Source: Bondarzewia mesenterica (Eukaryota; Basidiomycota; Agaricomycetes; Russulales; Bondarzewiaceae). From it: a DNA stretch of 28,653 nt. Below, piece by piece: positions 8,579-20,700 of this stretch (positions are counted from its first letter, which is position 1; the number at the start of each line of letters is the position of its first letter). The DNA is taken from the NCBI GenBank assembly GCA_004802705.1, contig SGPL01000428.1, positions 1 through 28,653 of the forward strand, written 5' to 3'. A program made the translations under genes and the position numbers. The notes below the pieces were generated by a model that worked only from the letters and a program-made list of their open reading frames with translations, had not been told where the DNA came from and did no database searches.

Positions 8579-11500
8579 TTATGTACATGTCGCGAGGACG
8601 TTTGCGGGGTCGGATCCTGAACAGAAGGCACAGATGTTAGATGTGGATTAATGAGCGCGGGAAATGAGATGTGTGCTTGCCTGGATAGAACCAGAAAGTG
8701 ACCGCGATGATAACATAGAGACCTGTACAGTGATGGGCGTGATTGTGTTAAACGACAACAGCGAAATCACAGAGGCAAGAAAAAGGTAGACTGACACATG
8801 AGGATCATGCCTTCAAGCCAATTTGACTTGCCGTCTTGTACAACATAGTTGACGGTCAAGACTGCGAGAAGCGACGAAGTGGACTCGGTCAGTCAGTGAC
8901 ACGATATAGAGACGGAAGTAACACCCACCAGAGAGGAAGAGGACTATTGACTCAAAGGGGTCGAAGAGGAGCGTTAGGGGCTTGCCCATCATCCACCCAA
9001 GGGTGACGATAAATCTGCATAAGATGGGGCCAATTAAGCATTTAAGGAAACCAAGGTGGAAAAGAAGTTGTCTTACGGTAGGACGAAGAGAGCAATTTGC
9101 TAAGTATAAAAGAAACCAATGTCAGTCAGCCATGCGATCTATGTACGAGAGAAGTTCAAACACAGAGTGAGACTCACGATACTCGAGCCAACAGCGACGC
9201 CCAGGCTAAGCGTCAACTTGTCCTTGACCGACACGCTGACAGCCGTGACGTGCTCTGCGCCCAATTGTCAGTCTAGGACAAGAGGGGGGAAAGAGTGAAA
9301 AAATCAACAGACCTGCGGCGTTCCCAACAATTGGTAATAATATCAGACCGACAAACTCTTCCGAGATGTGTCCTTGAGCCGTCAGGCCATCAATAGAATC
9401 GACGAGGAACTCGGCTGTGACCGCGACAATCTATGTAAAAATCAGCCAACCGCACAAAATGCCTAACTCGACCGACAAAAGGGGAGGGCGGAAAGAAGCT
9501 TACGACGGTGACGACGACGAGCAAGGCGATGGTCATGGATACGCTCATCATGGGTGTCTCCTCCTCCTCCTCCTCCGGGGCAGCCTCCGGATCGTTGGTT
9601 TGGTTCTTCTCCGGGTGCCGGTTGTACTTGATGGATTTCTGCACGTCGGGATGGTGGTCATCGTACAAGTCTTTGTGCGAGAAGAGCTGGAAGACGAGGT
9701 AGGAGCCGTATACTTAACAATAGCACAGAACGCAATAAACCAACGCGGTCAGCTCTCAAAACGTGAATGTTAAAAAATGACTAGACGCACTGAACAGCAA
9801 TACAATCGCAACCTGCATTAAACAGTCAGGAAATGTGAACAAAAACGATCAAAAACGATATAAACGACGCACTCCGTGAGAGATTTTGAGGATATCTCCT
9901 CCCTCCTGCGCGTTCGTCAGCGGATCAGTCTCCGAGCTGTTATCGGGCGTCACGGCCATGTGAAAAGCCGCCGGTAGCAGCACGCCGATCACGCTCAACG
10001 TCAACAGAGATGAGTTGAGCTGCGTCGCACCTAAGTTAGTGCACGCATCAATCGATCGGCAAGTGAGAAGGCGTCAAGCGATTGGAGGAGACGGTACGCA
10101 CTAAGCGCGAAACCCTGCTCCGAAAACCGCATGCCTCCGGCGAAGAAACACATACCCAGGACCAACACTATTCAATAGATTGATCAGCCACCGTAATCAA
10201 ATATCGAGCAACAAAAATTTTTGAGCGGCTGGAGCTTGACACTTACGAAGATTGCTGAGTATAGAGCCAACAACTGTAGATAAAAGCGAAATGGATCAAC
10301 GTTAGCAGGAATACGACACGGGCATCATGCATAGAATGGAAAGACAGCCGGATCCGGGAATTCAAGAAACCCCGGGGGCATGCACGAGTATGACAGTTTA
10401 GCGCTTAGTTTAGCTTTTGTATCAAGTACCGATCTCTGGGTCGCAGGGCTGTAGGACTTGCTGCGCTCCCGTGCCTACAGCCATACCGCTGTCGGTTGAT
10501 GGAGCTGAATGGAAGTGGTAACGGGAGAACAGGGGACTGCTTCAGGCGTCCATTGAACCCATCCCACAGTACCTATAAATGAAGGACGGGAATACAGTGC
10601 TCACGAGAAGACTGTACAATGCGCAGCTTGCATTGTGTCAGGGCGATGATCTGTGGATGATATCAAACGGGCTGCAGGGTGGTTTTTGGATGTTGAAACG
10701 CACCGCAACAATCAATTCCACGCTTCATAGGGGAGTGTCGTCAGAAAAGAGAAGGAGTAGAAAAATCAGGAGGTCTACTTACGCATTTCCCTAAAAGACG
10801 ATAGTAGTTGTGTCAGTCAATAAATCAACATTCAGGAACAGGGAGTGGAGCGACGTTGAGGGGGATGTGGGGGGAGAGAGGCAGTAGGATCATTTGTGGG
10901 GTAAATGACGAATGGTGAACGTACCAGGGTTGCATTGAGGAGACCTGCCAAGGTTTGGCCAACACGTAGTGAGAGCTCATCTGTGGCGAATGCAAGAAGC
11001 TATGATGGCGAGTGAGCTGCGACCAACGAAACAATAGGTGGAATATATGTGTGCACCACTTACCTTTGCGAGGGGAATGATCGATAAAAACGAGACTATA
11101 ATACATTGAGCGAACAAGGACGCTGGCAACAAGAGCGGAAACAACTCACAAACGAAGATGAGAGTATCGGACATCTTCGCAAAATGGAATGCCCACTGAG
11201 AGAAAAAATCTCAGAAAAATGAATGATGTGTTAAAATAATTGACGATGAACGTACGGCGATTGGTATGCAGACGAGGAGAATATTCAACCCTGCGAATAG
11301 AGTTAGTCCGAATTTCGACATTACGAGGCTGGCACGCACAAGACGCGGTCAAGATAGCCCTGAGGCTCTTCCACACACTGGGGGCGTCGCCCACGGGCTT
11401 TGTGGGTCTGTGACGTTGCCAGAACTCCCTCAGCCATCTTCTCTTCCCCGAACTGAACGAATGTCTTTCTGCATCTTCGGCACGGTCGTTAATGGCCTCT

Positions 11501-11655
11501 GTAACGGGCTGCGGGGTCCCGTGCCGTGAGCGGACCGTGGCTGATGGCGACGACTGGTCCCTCTTAGACAATATCAGAGGTTGATGCGTGTCTGTCGTCG
11601 GGGGAGCTGAGAGGCCGAGTTGGGAAGCGCTGGACATGGGTGACGCTGCGGGCAT
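8579..11655 (-). CDS. vcx1: Vacuolar Ca2+/H+ exchanger (CAX family, Vcx1-like)
   Basis: Cation/proton antiporter of the vacuolar membrane that uses the proton gradient to sequester cytosolic Ca2+. I spliced 20 exons, all in phase: 11340-11655, 11256-11290, 11150-11195, 11064-11095, 10925-10999, 10783-10790, 10704-10722, 10605-10650, 10247-10273, 10102-10167, 9873-10030, 9791-9812, 9504-9712, 9313-9430, 9178-9254, 9077-9099, 8929-9014, 8796-8861, 8681-8722, 8579-8616. The product is 502 aa. Both signature alpha repeats are present: GNAVELIVA (residues 169-177) and GNAAEHVTA (389-397). They lie in two sets of hydrophobic helices separated by an acidic loop with six consecutive Glu (330-335). 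The first about 95 residues are a Ser/Pro-rich cytosolic tail. The start is the first in-frame ATG after an upstream stop; an internal Met six residues later is possible. The last intron (8617-8680) uses a GC donor. Exons of 8, 19, 22 and 23 nt are unusual; the 8-nt exon codes for the start of the first alpha motif. Confidence 0.95.
10274..10604 (-). other. Unusually long (331-nt) intron of the Ca2+/H+ exchanger gene
   Basis: All other introns in this gene are roughly 45-130 nt, but this one is 331 nt with normal GT-AG ends. Its interior has no open frame that fits the flanking phases. It might house a small RNA or a regulatory element, but I found no convincing C/D or H/ACA boxes. Confidence 0.5.
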
Positions 11656-12617
11656 GAGCAAACGGGGGATATCAAAAGTCAGTTGTGTTTAGGAACGACG
11701 CGATGGACGTGGCGGCACGCACCCATAAGAAATCAACAAGTCTGAGCGCGTGAGTGATTGTGAGATGGGAAATGCGCGAGGGAAGATAAACCGAGAGCGC
11801 TGAAGGATGGGGCTTAATGCAACCGAGGCCTTGAGGTGTAACTATGCAACTTATAAGTAAAGGCCGTGGGGCTGTGACTGCAAACTGCAGACACACACAT
11901 ATGCCACATTAATTATCAGCTCTCGTCGAACCTTTGGCCATTTAGCCGTACGTCGGGGGCCTCAGCTGTTCAAATTCAAAGTCATCAATATCTCAACCGC
12001 CCACTCAGCGCTCACTGCCCCCGCTTGCAACAATACGAGGTAAAAGCGCTGAATCCTACAGCATGTACGCGCGCGCGACGATAACCCGAGGGCCGCCGTG
12101 ACCGCCGCCGTACCCTACACTTATGCACAGCAGCTAAGGCAGGGAGGCTGAGTCAGGCTATGCGAGTCGGCGATTTGACCAACTCAGTGGTAGTTCGTCT
12201 TCCATGTAACGACATCATTTAACCTGGTGCATTCTACATAATACAAAATACTACAGCCCTGAGGGATTAGCGATACTGTACATACGTAAATATAACGAAT
12301 ACAAGGTAAGAATCGATTGCAAGACAATAAGGCAGTACTGCTGTGGCATATGGATATCCCTGTGAGAATTGACGGTCGATATCGTTGGATGAAGCTGAAT
12401 CCTGGGGACTTTTATCCAGCCAGATTAGTACAGAAGTATGTAAGTCCGCATTGCGCAGCGTATTTTGTCTTCGCAGCACCAACGCAGCACTGCGACGATT
12501 TGCCCATGAGCGCGGTCACAGGCTGAGATACAATGGGGAATCCTTTATCCGGAAACAGCCTTCCTTTTCTTCCTAGTTGCACACAGATGCGAGGGGTTCT
12601 TCGCCTTGCACTTACCA
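11656..12617. other. Intergenic region with upstream sequence of the exchanger gene
   Basis: About 960 bases between the F-box/LRR gene's 3' end and the exchanger start codon, both on the minus strand. No coding exon is supported. One GAGGCTG motif (12144-12150) resembles the core of calcineurin/Crz1-responsive elements known in yeast, which would suit a Ca2+ exchanger. A single 7-mer about 490 bases from the ATG is weak evidence. A short CG-dinucleotide run lies near 12066-12076. Confidence 0.3.
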
Positions 12618-15080
12618 TCACCCCTGATACGCAAAAGACACGGCACCATAGAGCCCATCTTCGCGCCCTAGGAGACCATGACCATGCAGCACCTATAGAA
12701 TCCAGATACCACAATTTCAGTAAGTGGAAAGTCAAACGACATGAGGCCATGGGAAACGGTGGTTCATGACCGCGGACATCTGCGAAACTTACCTCCATCT
12801 TCCTCGCGTGCCATCCAACCCCACTACTGACGTTCCCATTCGCATCTGCGAGCTTCTCCAGTCCCTCCCTCCACGGATGTTCCCTCTCTAACCCCCTCAC
12901 CAGTCTGGCTCCCCCAGCACCCACCTCGGATATCCACCCGCACCCGGCATCCACGTACCAGCCTCGACCTCCTTTAGACTTGATGATCCTCCACGAACCT
13001 GCTCCAGCACCCAAGCCTGCTAGCAACGGCGTGGCGAGCTCAATGATACGTAACCGGGTGGGAGCGTCTCGGCGAGGTGTGATTCCCGAGATGCTAAAAG
13101 AGAATGGGGGCGTACATAGAGGGTTTAGAAGCTGCTTGTGCAGTGCGATGGATGCCTGGCGTGGAGTCACGCGCTGCCATGTAGCAACGCCTGCTCCTCC
13201 CGCAGGCATCATTAGTTGCCCGTGGCCCAACTCGGGTGACGTCCCCAATAGAGTGAGCACCTCGACGTTGATAGCCTTCAACCTCATGAAGTCCGCGATC
13301 GCATTAAGCTCGAGATTTGGGATGTATGATAGACCCAATGACCTGAGTTTTGTGTGAGGCACCATCACCTCGAGGTGCTCCCTATTCAGTGGGGCACTAG
13401 ACAAATCCAGGTAGACCAGGCCACCCGAAGTGAAGCATGGGGCACTTGTGAGGATGTCACGCAATTCGGATGGCGAGAGTGGGCACGGGAAGGTCCCGTC
13501 ACCATAGAGATTAAGTTCTGTGATGTCATGGGCTGCAGGGGCAGACACAAGGAAGTCGCGAATGCTCTCGCCCGTGAGGCGGATACAGCGTCCGAGGGAG
13601 AGAGAGCGCAGATGGATAGTTGTGGACGTGCCCAGCATGTCAAGAAATTCGGGCGGCACGCGGGTACATGACAAATCGAGATGCGTCAGGTGGGGAAAGG
13701 CGAGTACGAATGGATTAAGGATTGTGGGTGGAATGGACTTGGCACCGCGAAGACTGAGCCGTTGCAAGCCAGGAAAAGATAGAGGTTCGTCTCTGAGTCT
13801 TGATGAACGAGACGAGCGACTCGTGCGCCCCCGGCCTACCACCTCTTCGTCCTCACTGGAGGACGAGTCAGCATCTCCAGAGGTAAGTAAGAATATGTTG
13901 ACAAAGTCAGTCAACGCGTTGACGAAGACGGCACTGACACAACCGGTCAGATCGACAGCCTCGAGCTCCTTGCACTCGCGTCTCCTTGCGGTGTCCTCCA
14001 TCTCAGAATTGTCAGGGTCCTCCACAGCAAAGCCGCGGCCTCGGAGAGGCTGTCCCCGCCCTCGAGAGGGTGCTCCGCGCATGAAGAGCTCCTTCAACAC
14101 CGACAAGGTCAACGCGCCATCCATATACTCGGTTGCTCCGAAAGCAGTGAGGTTCGGCGTTTCCTTAGGGCCACAAAGCCACATTAGTTACGCAACTCCA
14201 AAATATCACGGTGAAAGGAAAGTACCTTGAGGACAGCTTCAAGGCGGCTACCTGTCACAAAACGACTACTGACGCCCTCCTCTACGGAGCGACGCATCCC
14301 AATGGTCCGGAAATGGTTGAAGTCGAGATGACGCACGTACCGGCCGGGTCGCGGGTCATGCATTGCCGGTACTGTTCCGTTCCGGGGACCAACAGAAATG
14401 TGAGACACTGGCATCGTCAAAGGACGTCGGAACAACGCACCGTACATCCCATGCTCGTCGCGACCCATAAGGTCTTGCACGGCGTCAGAAATTGAGCGCA
14501 TGAGCTTCCATCGCGCCGGTGATTTGCTCTTCGCGCGCAAGCGGCGCGGGCTCGGGTCGCGCGACGCGGGCGGAGAGAGGAGTTCCGGTGGAATTGAGCT
14601 GCCAGGCCCGCTAAGGGATTCGAGGATGCTTTCCTTGAGCTTCATCGCCGCGTCCTGGTCTGGTTCCTCGCCGTGCACAGCCCGCATCGCCAGCGCGGCC
14701 TTGGCGGCCTCCGAGATGCTCTGGTCGACAACGAGCGCAGCCTGTTCGACATCCGCATCCTCGTCTTCACCACCCGTGATCTCCTCGACGAGCGAGAGCC
14801 AGCTGCAGGGCAGACGAACTTCGAGTTTGCGCCACAACCAGGGCTTGGCGGCTTCGAACCACGCACGGTTCACAAGCGCGAGGTTGGCGAGGGTACGACG
14901 AGCTACGGGTTCGGGCCAGTTAGCGGGTGGATAGGATGAGGGGAGTGAAGTGGGCACCCCGGCTTCTTGTACGAAGAGGGGATCAAGTGAGGGGGTGCAC
15001 GTCGGTTGGCCGGCGGCGAAGACATGGGCACAGATGGTTGAGAGGAGTTCAGGGGGGTATGAGGTTACACAAGACTGCAT
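12618..15080 (-). CDS. F-box-like leucine-rich-repeat protein
   Basis: Probable substrate-recognition subunit of an SCF ubiquitin ligase; the target is unknown. Exons are 14226-15080, 12793-14163 and 12618-12692, joined in phase 0 by introns of 62 and 100 nt, giving 766 aa. The N-terminus has an F-box-like segment (YPPELLSTICAHVF, and further on LANLALVNRAWFEAAKPWLW, residues about 8-85). A low-complexity Ser/Arg/Pro linker follows. From about residue 290 to 600 there are at least seven leucine-rich repeats, such as LQRLSLRGAK, LTHLDLSCTRV, LRSLSLGRCIRLT and LVYLDLSSAPL. An acidic/serine-rich insert (SSSSEDEE) sits before the repeats. The C-terminus ends with a short exon. The start is the first ATG of the frame; an upstream TTG-initiated extension is not supported. 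Basidiomycetes have many such proteins, so orthology cannot be assigned. Confidence 0.88.
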
Positions 15081-15192
15081 CAATGGTGAGCTAATAAAGC
15101 GTTGTTGTTTGAGATGTTCGAAAGGTATCTGACGAGACAAGGAGAGAAAGAGAGAGTCTTTGGGCGGGGCATAAGGAACGGATGAGTCGGAC

Positions 15193-15198
15193 TTTATA
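15193..15198 (-). promoter_or_regulatory. TATA box of the F-box/LRR gene
   Basis: TATAAA on the minus strand (within CCTATAAAGT) lies about 115 bases upstream of the chosen ATG, a suitable place for a core promoter. Confidence 0.4.
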
Positions 15199-16924
15199 GG
15201 TTCCAGGTCCCGACAATTTGGCCACGTGAAGATCGCATCTCAAATGCGGGGTAAAATACCGGTGCGGTCCTTCCCTCTTGGACTTTTCCAGTGCAACCGA
15301 AAGCACTCCGAAAGCCTAAGCGTGAGCCTCACACTGAGCTGGGGCTCGAGGCTCACTTTTTGGGCACGGCGCGTCGTTCTCACTGCTCGAACGTGCTAAT
15401 TTTGTTTTCGAATTGCCTGCGAATAACGCGACGCACATGTTCTCTTTCGGCATCGGTCGCACGAACGCGTCAAGCTCATACCCGCGTCGACCTGTTCTCG
15501 TGCCAGTGTCGAAGCAGCCTCGTAAAGTTTTATGAAGCCGATGCTTCTGACCACGACATCACGCACGGACTTGGAGCACGTTGGACGACATTTATAGGCT
15601 CTCGACCGTAAATGGCGCGATCTTTTACCGATGTGAAAAGGTAATAGGGGACCGCCTTGTTGACACATTGTTCACTTCTTGCTTTGATCACGACATTTTC
15701 GACTAGGATGTTGCGCCCTCTTGCTCGCTGTACGCCATAAAACGCCAGCGTCCACCCTGTGCTAGGGCTCAAAGCACCCCACTCGAAGCACGGATGAGTG
15801 CACCACCAGACACACTTACTTACCCATGAGACATACTGACGACGACCTAAAAGCTAATGGCAACCCCCTGCCCCTCAAAGGCCAGAATATCGACACGCTA
15901 CCCGTCAGGATTGGCCAGCGAAGACCGCAACATCTTATTCTCCTCGCGGAAACAAACATTTAACGGCCTCACACGCGAACACCGTCGACGACATGCCATT
16001 GGCGGTTGACTAGCCACCCACAGCGTATATAGCCCTTTCCGATCGCACGAGACCCGCTGTCTCCGGCCCACGTCGCGGATCCATTTTAAAATTCGTCGAG
16101 TTTGTGATCATCAGCTCCCTCACCAGACCGCGGAAGATCGCTCGCTTCAAGACATATGTGCAAGAGAGCCACATGCGTCTCGCTGCATGTGAGTCCCTCT
16201 TCCGACCTCGAATGGTCCGATGGTGCAGACAGAGTTAACGCCCCTGTGCCTCGACCAGCGTCCATTCGCAATATGAACGCCCTAAGGCGCCTGGATGTCC
16301 CCAACCTTGGATGCTTACTGTCACACAGATGCCTGAGATCCGAGCCGGTTATTGAAGCTCATTCTCGGGCAATTGCTATGTAGTACACAGGTCAGGAGGA
16401 ACATCCGGATGCAAGAATAGAAAGTTTTAAAAAAGGCGCGACCGCACAATATGTGCCTCCCATGATCTACGGATCGAAATAAGGGAAGCAGAAATGGGGT
16501 CCTGACGCAGTCACTGTGGTTCAGAGCCGCACGGCGGCACGTCTCGTGCATGCTGGGACACTCACAGCGCCGATATCATGTTTCACGTTACATGAAACGA
16601 CTTGATGGCAAAGAAAAAAACCATTTCGCACATCTCGCCCCGCGTTTAGAAAATAGCTGGCCATATTCATTAAGAGAAAGACGAACTAGACAGGGGTAAG
16701 TGTAAGTGATGATTGATGATTGTCGCGAATCTTCCGTGCCACGGTGGTGCAATACTGCATGCGGAGCATCTAAAGAACCTTGCATGTGCGCCATAAATTG
16801 CACAGAAGTGACGATATTTATGGACCGATGCTAAAGATTGCCAATGAGACAAACGGCCGGCAGCATTTCGCCACCACGCTGCATCCAAACTTTAAAGGAG
16901 CGGGCTTCAAAGAGAAAGAGGCAC
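15199..16924. other. Long gene-poor interval with one hairpin-forming repeat
   Basis: About 1.7 kb between the F-box/LRR promoter and the 3' end of erg28. Open frames on both strands are under 100 codons, show no domain, and do not splice into anything I recognise. One perfect 9-bp inverted repeat, GTGAGCCTC (15322-15330) and GAGGCTCAC (15348-15356), with a 17-nt loop and followed by T-runs, could form a hairpin. I found no tRNA. Confidence 0.4.
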
Positions 16925-17594
16925 CTAATTCTTGACATAAAAATCGTACTGTGTCAACATCCATACGAGGGACGTTGCTGGTGGAACACGTTTCCGTCAG
17001 AATTCCATGTCAACGTCGGTCGAGGTGAGAGGCCTTACTGGACACTATACAGGGGCTCAAGACGGGGGCACCGATTTTAGCGGTGCGGAAGATGAAGATT
17101 TCTGAGCTGAAGTGCGCAAAGGCAATCAGGTATGTCATCAATGCCATATCGTATATCCTGCCAGAGCAACACCGACGCGTCAGATAAATAGCTGGCGGAT
17201 GAGTTCGAGGAACGTACACTTTTTCGTTAAGGTGGTAGGCGGCGTACACGCGTACGACGGCCGAGGTGAGCGTCCATGCAGCAAAGGTGCGCGCCTGCAG
17301 GGCAGTCACTATACGTCCACAACAGGTTCGTGACGCGAATCATTGAACGAGGCTACGGAGTTCAACGCGACTGAGACTCACCTGGCTGAGCCGGAGGCAC
17401 AGTGTTATAGATTCTTCGCGTGAACTTGAGGGTGAGGAAGTTTTGCACGGTGTTGAAGACAGCGACGACACCAACGAGGAGTTGCCATTTCGGAAGTAAG
17501 CCTTCTGCTTGGGGAAGCACTGGTGAAATGGTTGAGAGAAAGCAATCGTGTTTTGAACAAAAGCGGTTGACTCACAATTTGTCAGGTCCAACAT
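16925..17594 (-). CDS. erg28: Ergosterol biosynthesis protein Erg28
   Basis: Small ER membrane protein that tethers the sterol C-4 demethylation enzymes (Erg25, Erg26, Erg27) into a complex. Five exons, all in phase: 17576-17594, 17382-17519, 17218-17308, 17039-17157, 16925-16977. The product is 139 aa, the usual size. Family landmarks are LPQAEGLLPKWQLLVGVVA near the N-terminus, TLKFTRRIYN, the segment ARTFAAWTLTSAVVRVYAAY, and the C-terminal TSLVWMLTQYDFYV. Four hydrophobic stretches are consistent with a multi-pass membrane protein. The first exon is only 19 nt. The upstream frame is open to 17762, but family members start near MxxLLPQ, which supports the ATG at 17594. It is transcribed divergently from the neighbouring Ser/Pro-rich gene. 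Confidence 0.95.
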
Positions 17595-17780
17595 GGTTCT
17601 ACGGAGGTTGTTGGCTGTCAATGACAATTTCGCGCAAGTCACCAGTGTGCAACTCAAGCCAACTGGAAACTCTGTGGATACACGTGATGTGTCCGTTAAG
17701 CGAAGCCGGCGTGGCCGGGTGCCGAAGGGCGGCGTCGGGGGATTATAGGCTAGCTGTCTCATACAACGTCGAAGACCGCC
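17595..17780. promoter_or_regulatory. Divergent 186-bp promoter between erg28 and the Ser/Pro-rich gene
   Basis: The two start codons face away from each other across only 186 bases. A CACGTG E-box lies at 17681-17686. E-boxes are targets of bHLH factors, including SREBP-type sterol regulators in fungi, so a sterol link is conceivable but not shown by sequence. Confidence 0.45.
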
Positions 17781-20700
17781 ATGGCGCTGTCTTCGACGTC
17801 CCCGCCAGCCTTGGACATAGCGCCCCTCATCACACCGACCGTGACGAGGTCCGACTCCTTGCAGAGCAGTGCAACAATGGGAAGCACCTGTTCCCTCACG
17901 CGTCAGCCCCGCACTATCAGGGCTCGTTCAAGAACTGTCACAAGCAACGCTTCTGTTAAAAGGAGGCCCACTTTGCCAGAGATTGATATACCTCCCGTGG
18001 CCTCTCCAGACGCGCCTCCGCTCCCTGTGCTCTCTTCTGGTGTTACGGAGGAGGCTCCCGTTCGTCCGCCGCGCTCGCCAATGAGAATCGTCTCGTCCCC
18101 GGTTGAGTTGGCTTACGCTCAGGATGCCGTGCAGGGTTCGAGCACTGGAGTAGGCGCCCGAGCCGTTGACGATGCAGAAGCGATTGACCGAGCTCGAAAG
18201 ACGCGTGCTGAAGAAGCTGCACATGGCAGAACAGTATGTTTCATTCATTTTAGTTGATCGAGATAGCGGCACAGGTAACCAACGTTCTTTCCATTCTTCA
18301 AGCCAAGGTCACGCAAGCGCTGCTCCAGTGTCCCTAGAGATGCTTACCGGATGTCGATGCTCTCCGGATTCTCCTCCCCAACCAGTCCACTCGTTTCAGA
18401 CCACAAGCAATCACGCACTATGCCTCCCTATACCTCTTTCCGCGATACCCGCCGGCACCTGCGAGAGTCGATGCTCACCCAGCAGTCAGGAACATCCTCC
18501 TCAGTCTATCCATTTTCTACATCCACTACCTCGGGCACGGACTCACCTCCCTCTCCGCGTTCGCTCGTTGACCCCTTCCCGGACAATCGCATTTCCTCAG
18601 TCGACCCAGATGAGCTGAGCGAAGACTATCGAGGATTTAATGCGGATGACATGTCCTACCGTCTCCGTCTGCTCGTAAATAACAATTATTTTCTCCCGCC
18701 CGCTCATTCAAAACCTTCGCCCTCGGATTTCGCCCCTGCACCAGCTGCCATCCCAAAGAAAACCGTCAAGACCGCTCCAGCCTTCCTAGACATGTTCCGG
18801 GTAGGGAAATCTAAACCTAAACCTAGCACACCACTCGTCACGCCGTCAGAGGACCGGATGCCGGTCCTCAGAACGACGTCCGACTCAACCACCGCCTCGG
18901 GATGGGTTACCCGTCCTCACGCGCTCTCCTTACCTCACACACCCGCCTTACCATTCACACGTATTCAGGAGCGCGCAGGCAGAGTAGCTGTAGTCCGCGA
19001 AAAAATGGAGGACCTTGCGACTGCGGCGAAGCAGGCCGAGGAAGATATTAAAAATGGCGGCGACGGGCGGACGTCCGAGGAGGTGCGGCAGGACGAGGCG
19101 AACGTGGTTGACGACGTGATTGATCCGACGGACTCGGTGGACGTACCGTTGCCATCAGCCGACTCTCCATTTGCGGTTCAAACATCGAATGTCCACGGGT
19201 TTGGGATTGAGGATTCTGTGGGCGCAGCAGTCCTGGCGGAACGCTTGCCTCCTTCGAGTCTAAATTACTCGAGCGATACGGACGACGAATGGCGGAAGGC
19301 GCTGCTACATGAAGCCGTTGGACATTCGCTGAATTCTCCGGCTACTGTATCAATGTCCTTGCTCAGTTCACCTAATGCCCCGTCGACCGCCAGCCCTTCG
19401 ACCGGCAGCGCCGATCGCTCTTTCGTGCAGTCTCCGCCTCAAGCGACAGCATTGAAGCGAAAGTTGGAGCAGCGCATTGTGAAGCCGGAGGTTCTTGTGC
19501 AAGTCGTGGACTCGGGGAGTCGACCATCTTCTGCAGGCACAGTTCCTCGTCGGCCTTCCTCAAATTTGAAGGAGCCTCGTACCTTCATGGCTGAAGGTAG
19601 AAGATCGCCTTCACGTTCTTCGCAATCTCATGTTCCTCCTCGGCGGGCCGAGACACCGGCGGTCCCTGCCAACCCTCTTCCTCCGCCGCCTCGCAAGCAG
19701 ATCTTCCACGCGGTGTCTCAGACCAATCTGCATAGACCAGGTGAGGATTACAGCTCCACCCCCAGCAGGTCGTCTTCCGCTTCGAGAGCGGTCCGTAAGA
19801 CGATGTCCTCCCCTCTCCTCCATGATCTGCATGAGGTGGGAGTGCGCACTGGGAGAAGTGTGATGACACCAACGCCGCCTCTGCCGCCGCTTCCCATTGG
19901 AAGGAGTGCGGTATCTCCTGCGCCTCCTGCACGGTGGCCGAGGGAGCAGAGTGCTTTCCATCCAGCACATCAGTTCATGAACAGCTTGACAAGTGGATCA
20001 CATTATTCTATGGATGAGCGGAATGACTCGTATGAGACAAAACGTTCTGAAGATGGCGGTGTGGCGCGGTCGTCGTTTACAGCTTCATTACCCAGTAGAC
20101 CCTCTTTATCTGAGTACTCCCAGCCTTCTCCCACCGTGTCTGCATTCCAGGATGGACTTTACGACCATGAAGATACTCTTGGTCCCCCACACAATCATAG
20201 CGTCAACACGCGCTTGGCGGGTCTTGACAGCGTCTCATCAACGAGCACCGTCTCACCAGTCTTCCGTCAGATTGCCATGTCTCCGCCACCACGCGTATCC
20301 TCTTCCATCGGCACTACTGTACTTTGTCCACCGCCCCGCTCCTCATCATTCCGTTCATGCTCACATATCGCCCCATCGCCTCGCCCGTCTATCACCTCTT
20401 CAGACCCCGGGCACTCTACCTATGCATCCGCGATCGAGTCCATTGAGATTCGCGCGCCAGAACCGACGACACCTCCTTATCCTGTCGCCACAATCCCACC
20501 GCCGCTGATGGCGGAACGTCGGGGACACCCAGCGCTCGCCATGTTGAATATCCCAGCCAGTGCCGAACCGCCTGCAATCCACAGCGCACCACCGCCCTCC
20601 GCTTCCTCGATCGATTACTTCGATCATATCCAGATGCATCCTAATGTGATGGACGATCTGGATGAAAGCTCCGATTCGGAGTTTTCGGATGCAGAGAGCG

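Noticed and set aside
18102..18328. Alternative two-intron 5' model of the Ser/Pro-rich gene using a shifted frame with a coiled-coil-like segment
   Set aside because: It needs a weak GTTGAG donor and an intron without a clear branch site. The single 69-nt intron 18234-18302 has canonical ends, a branch site and a pyrimidine tract, and keeps one frame.
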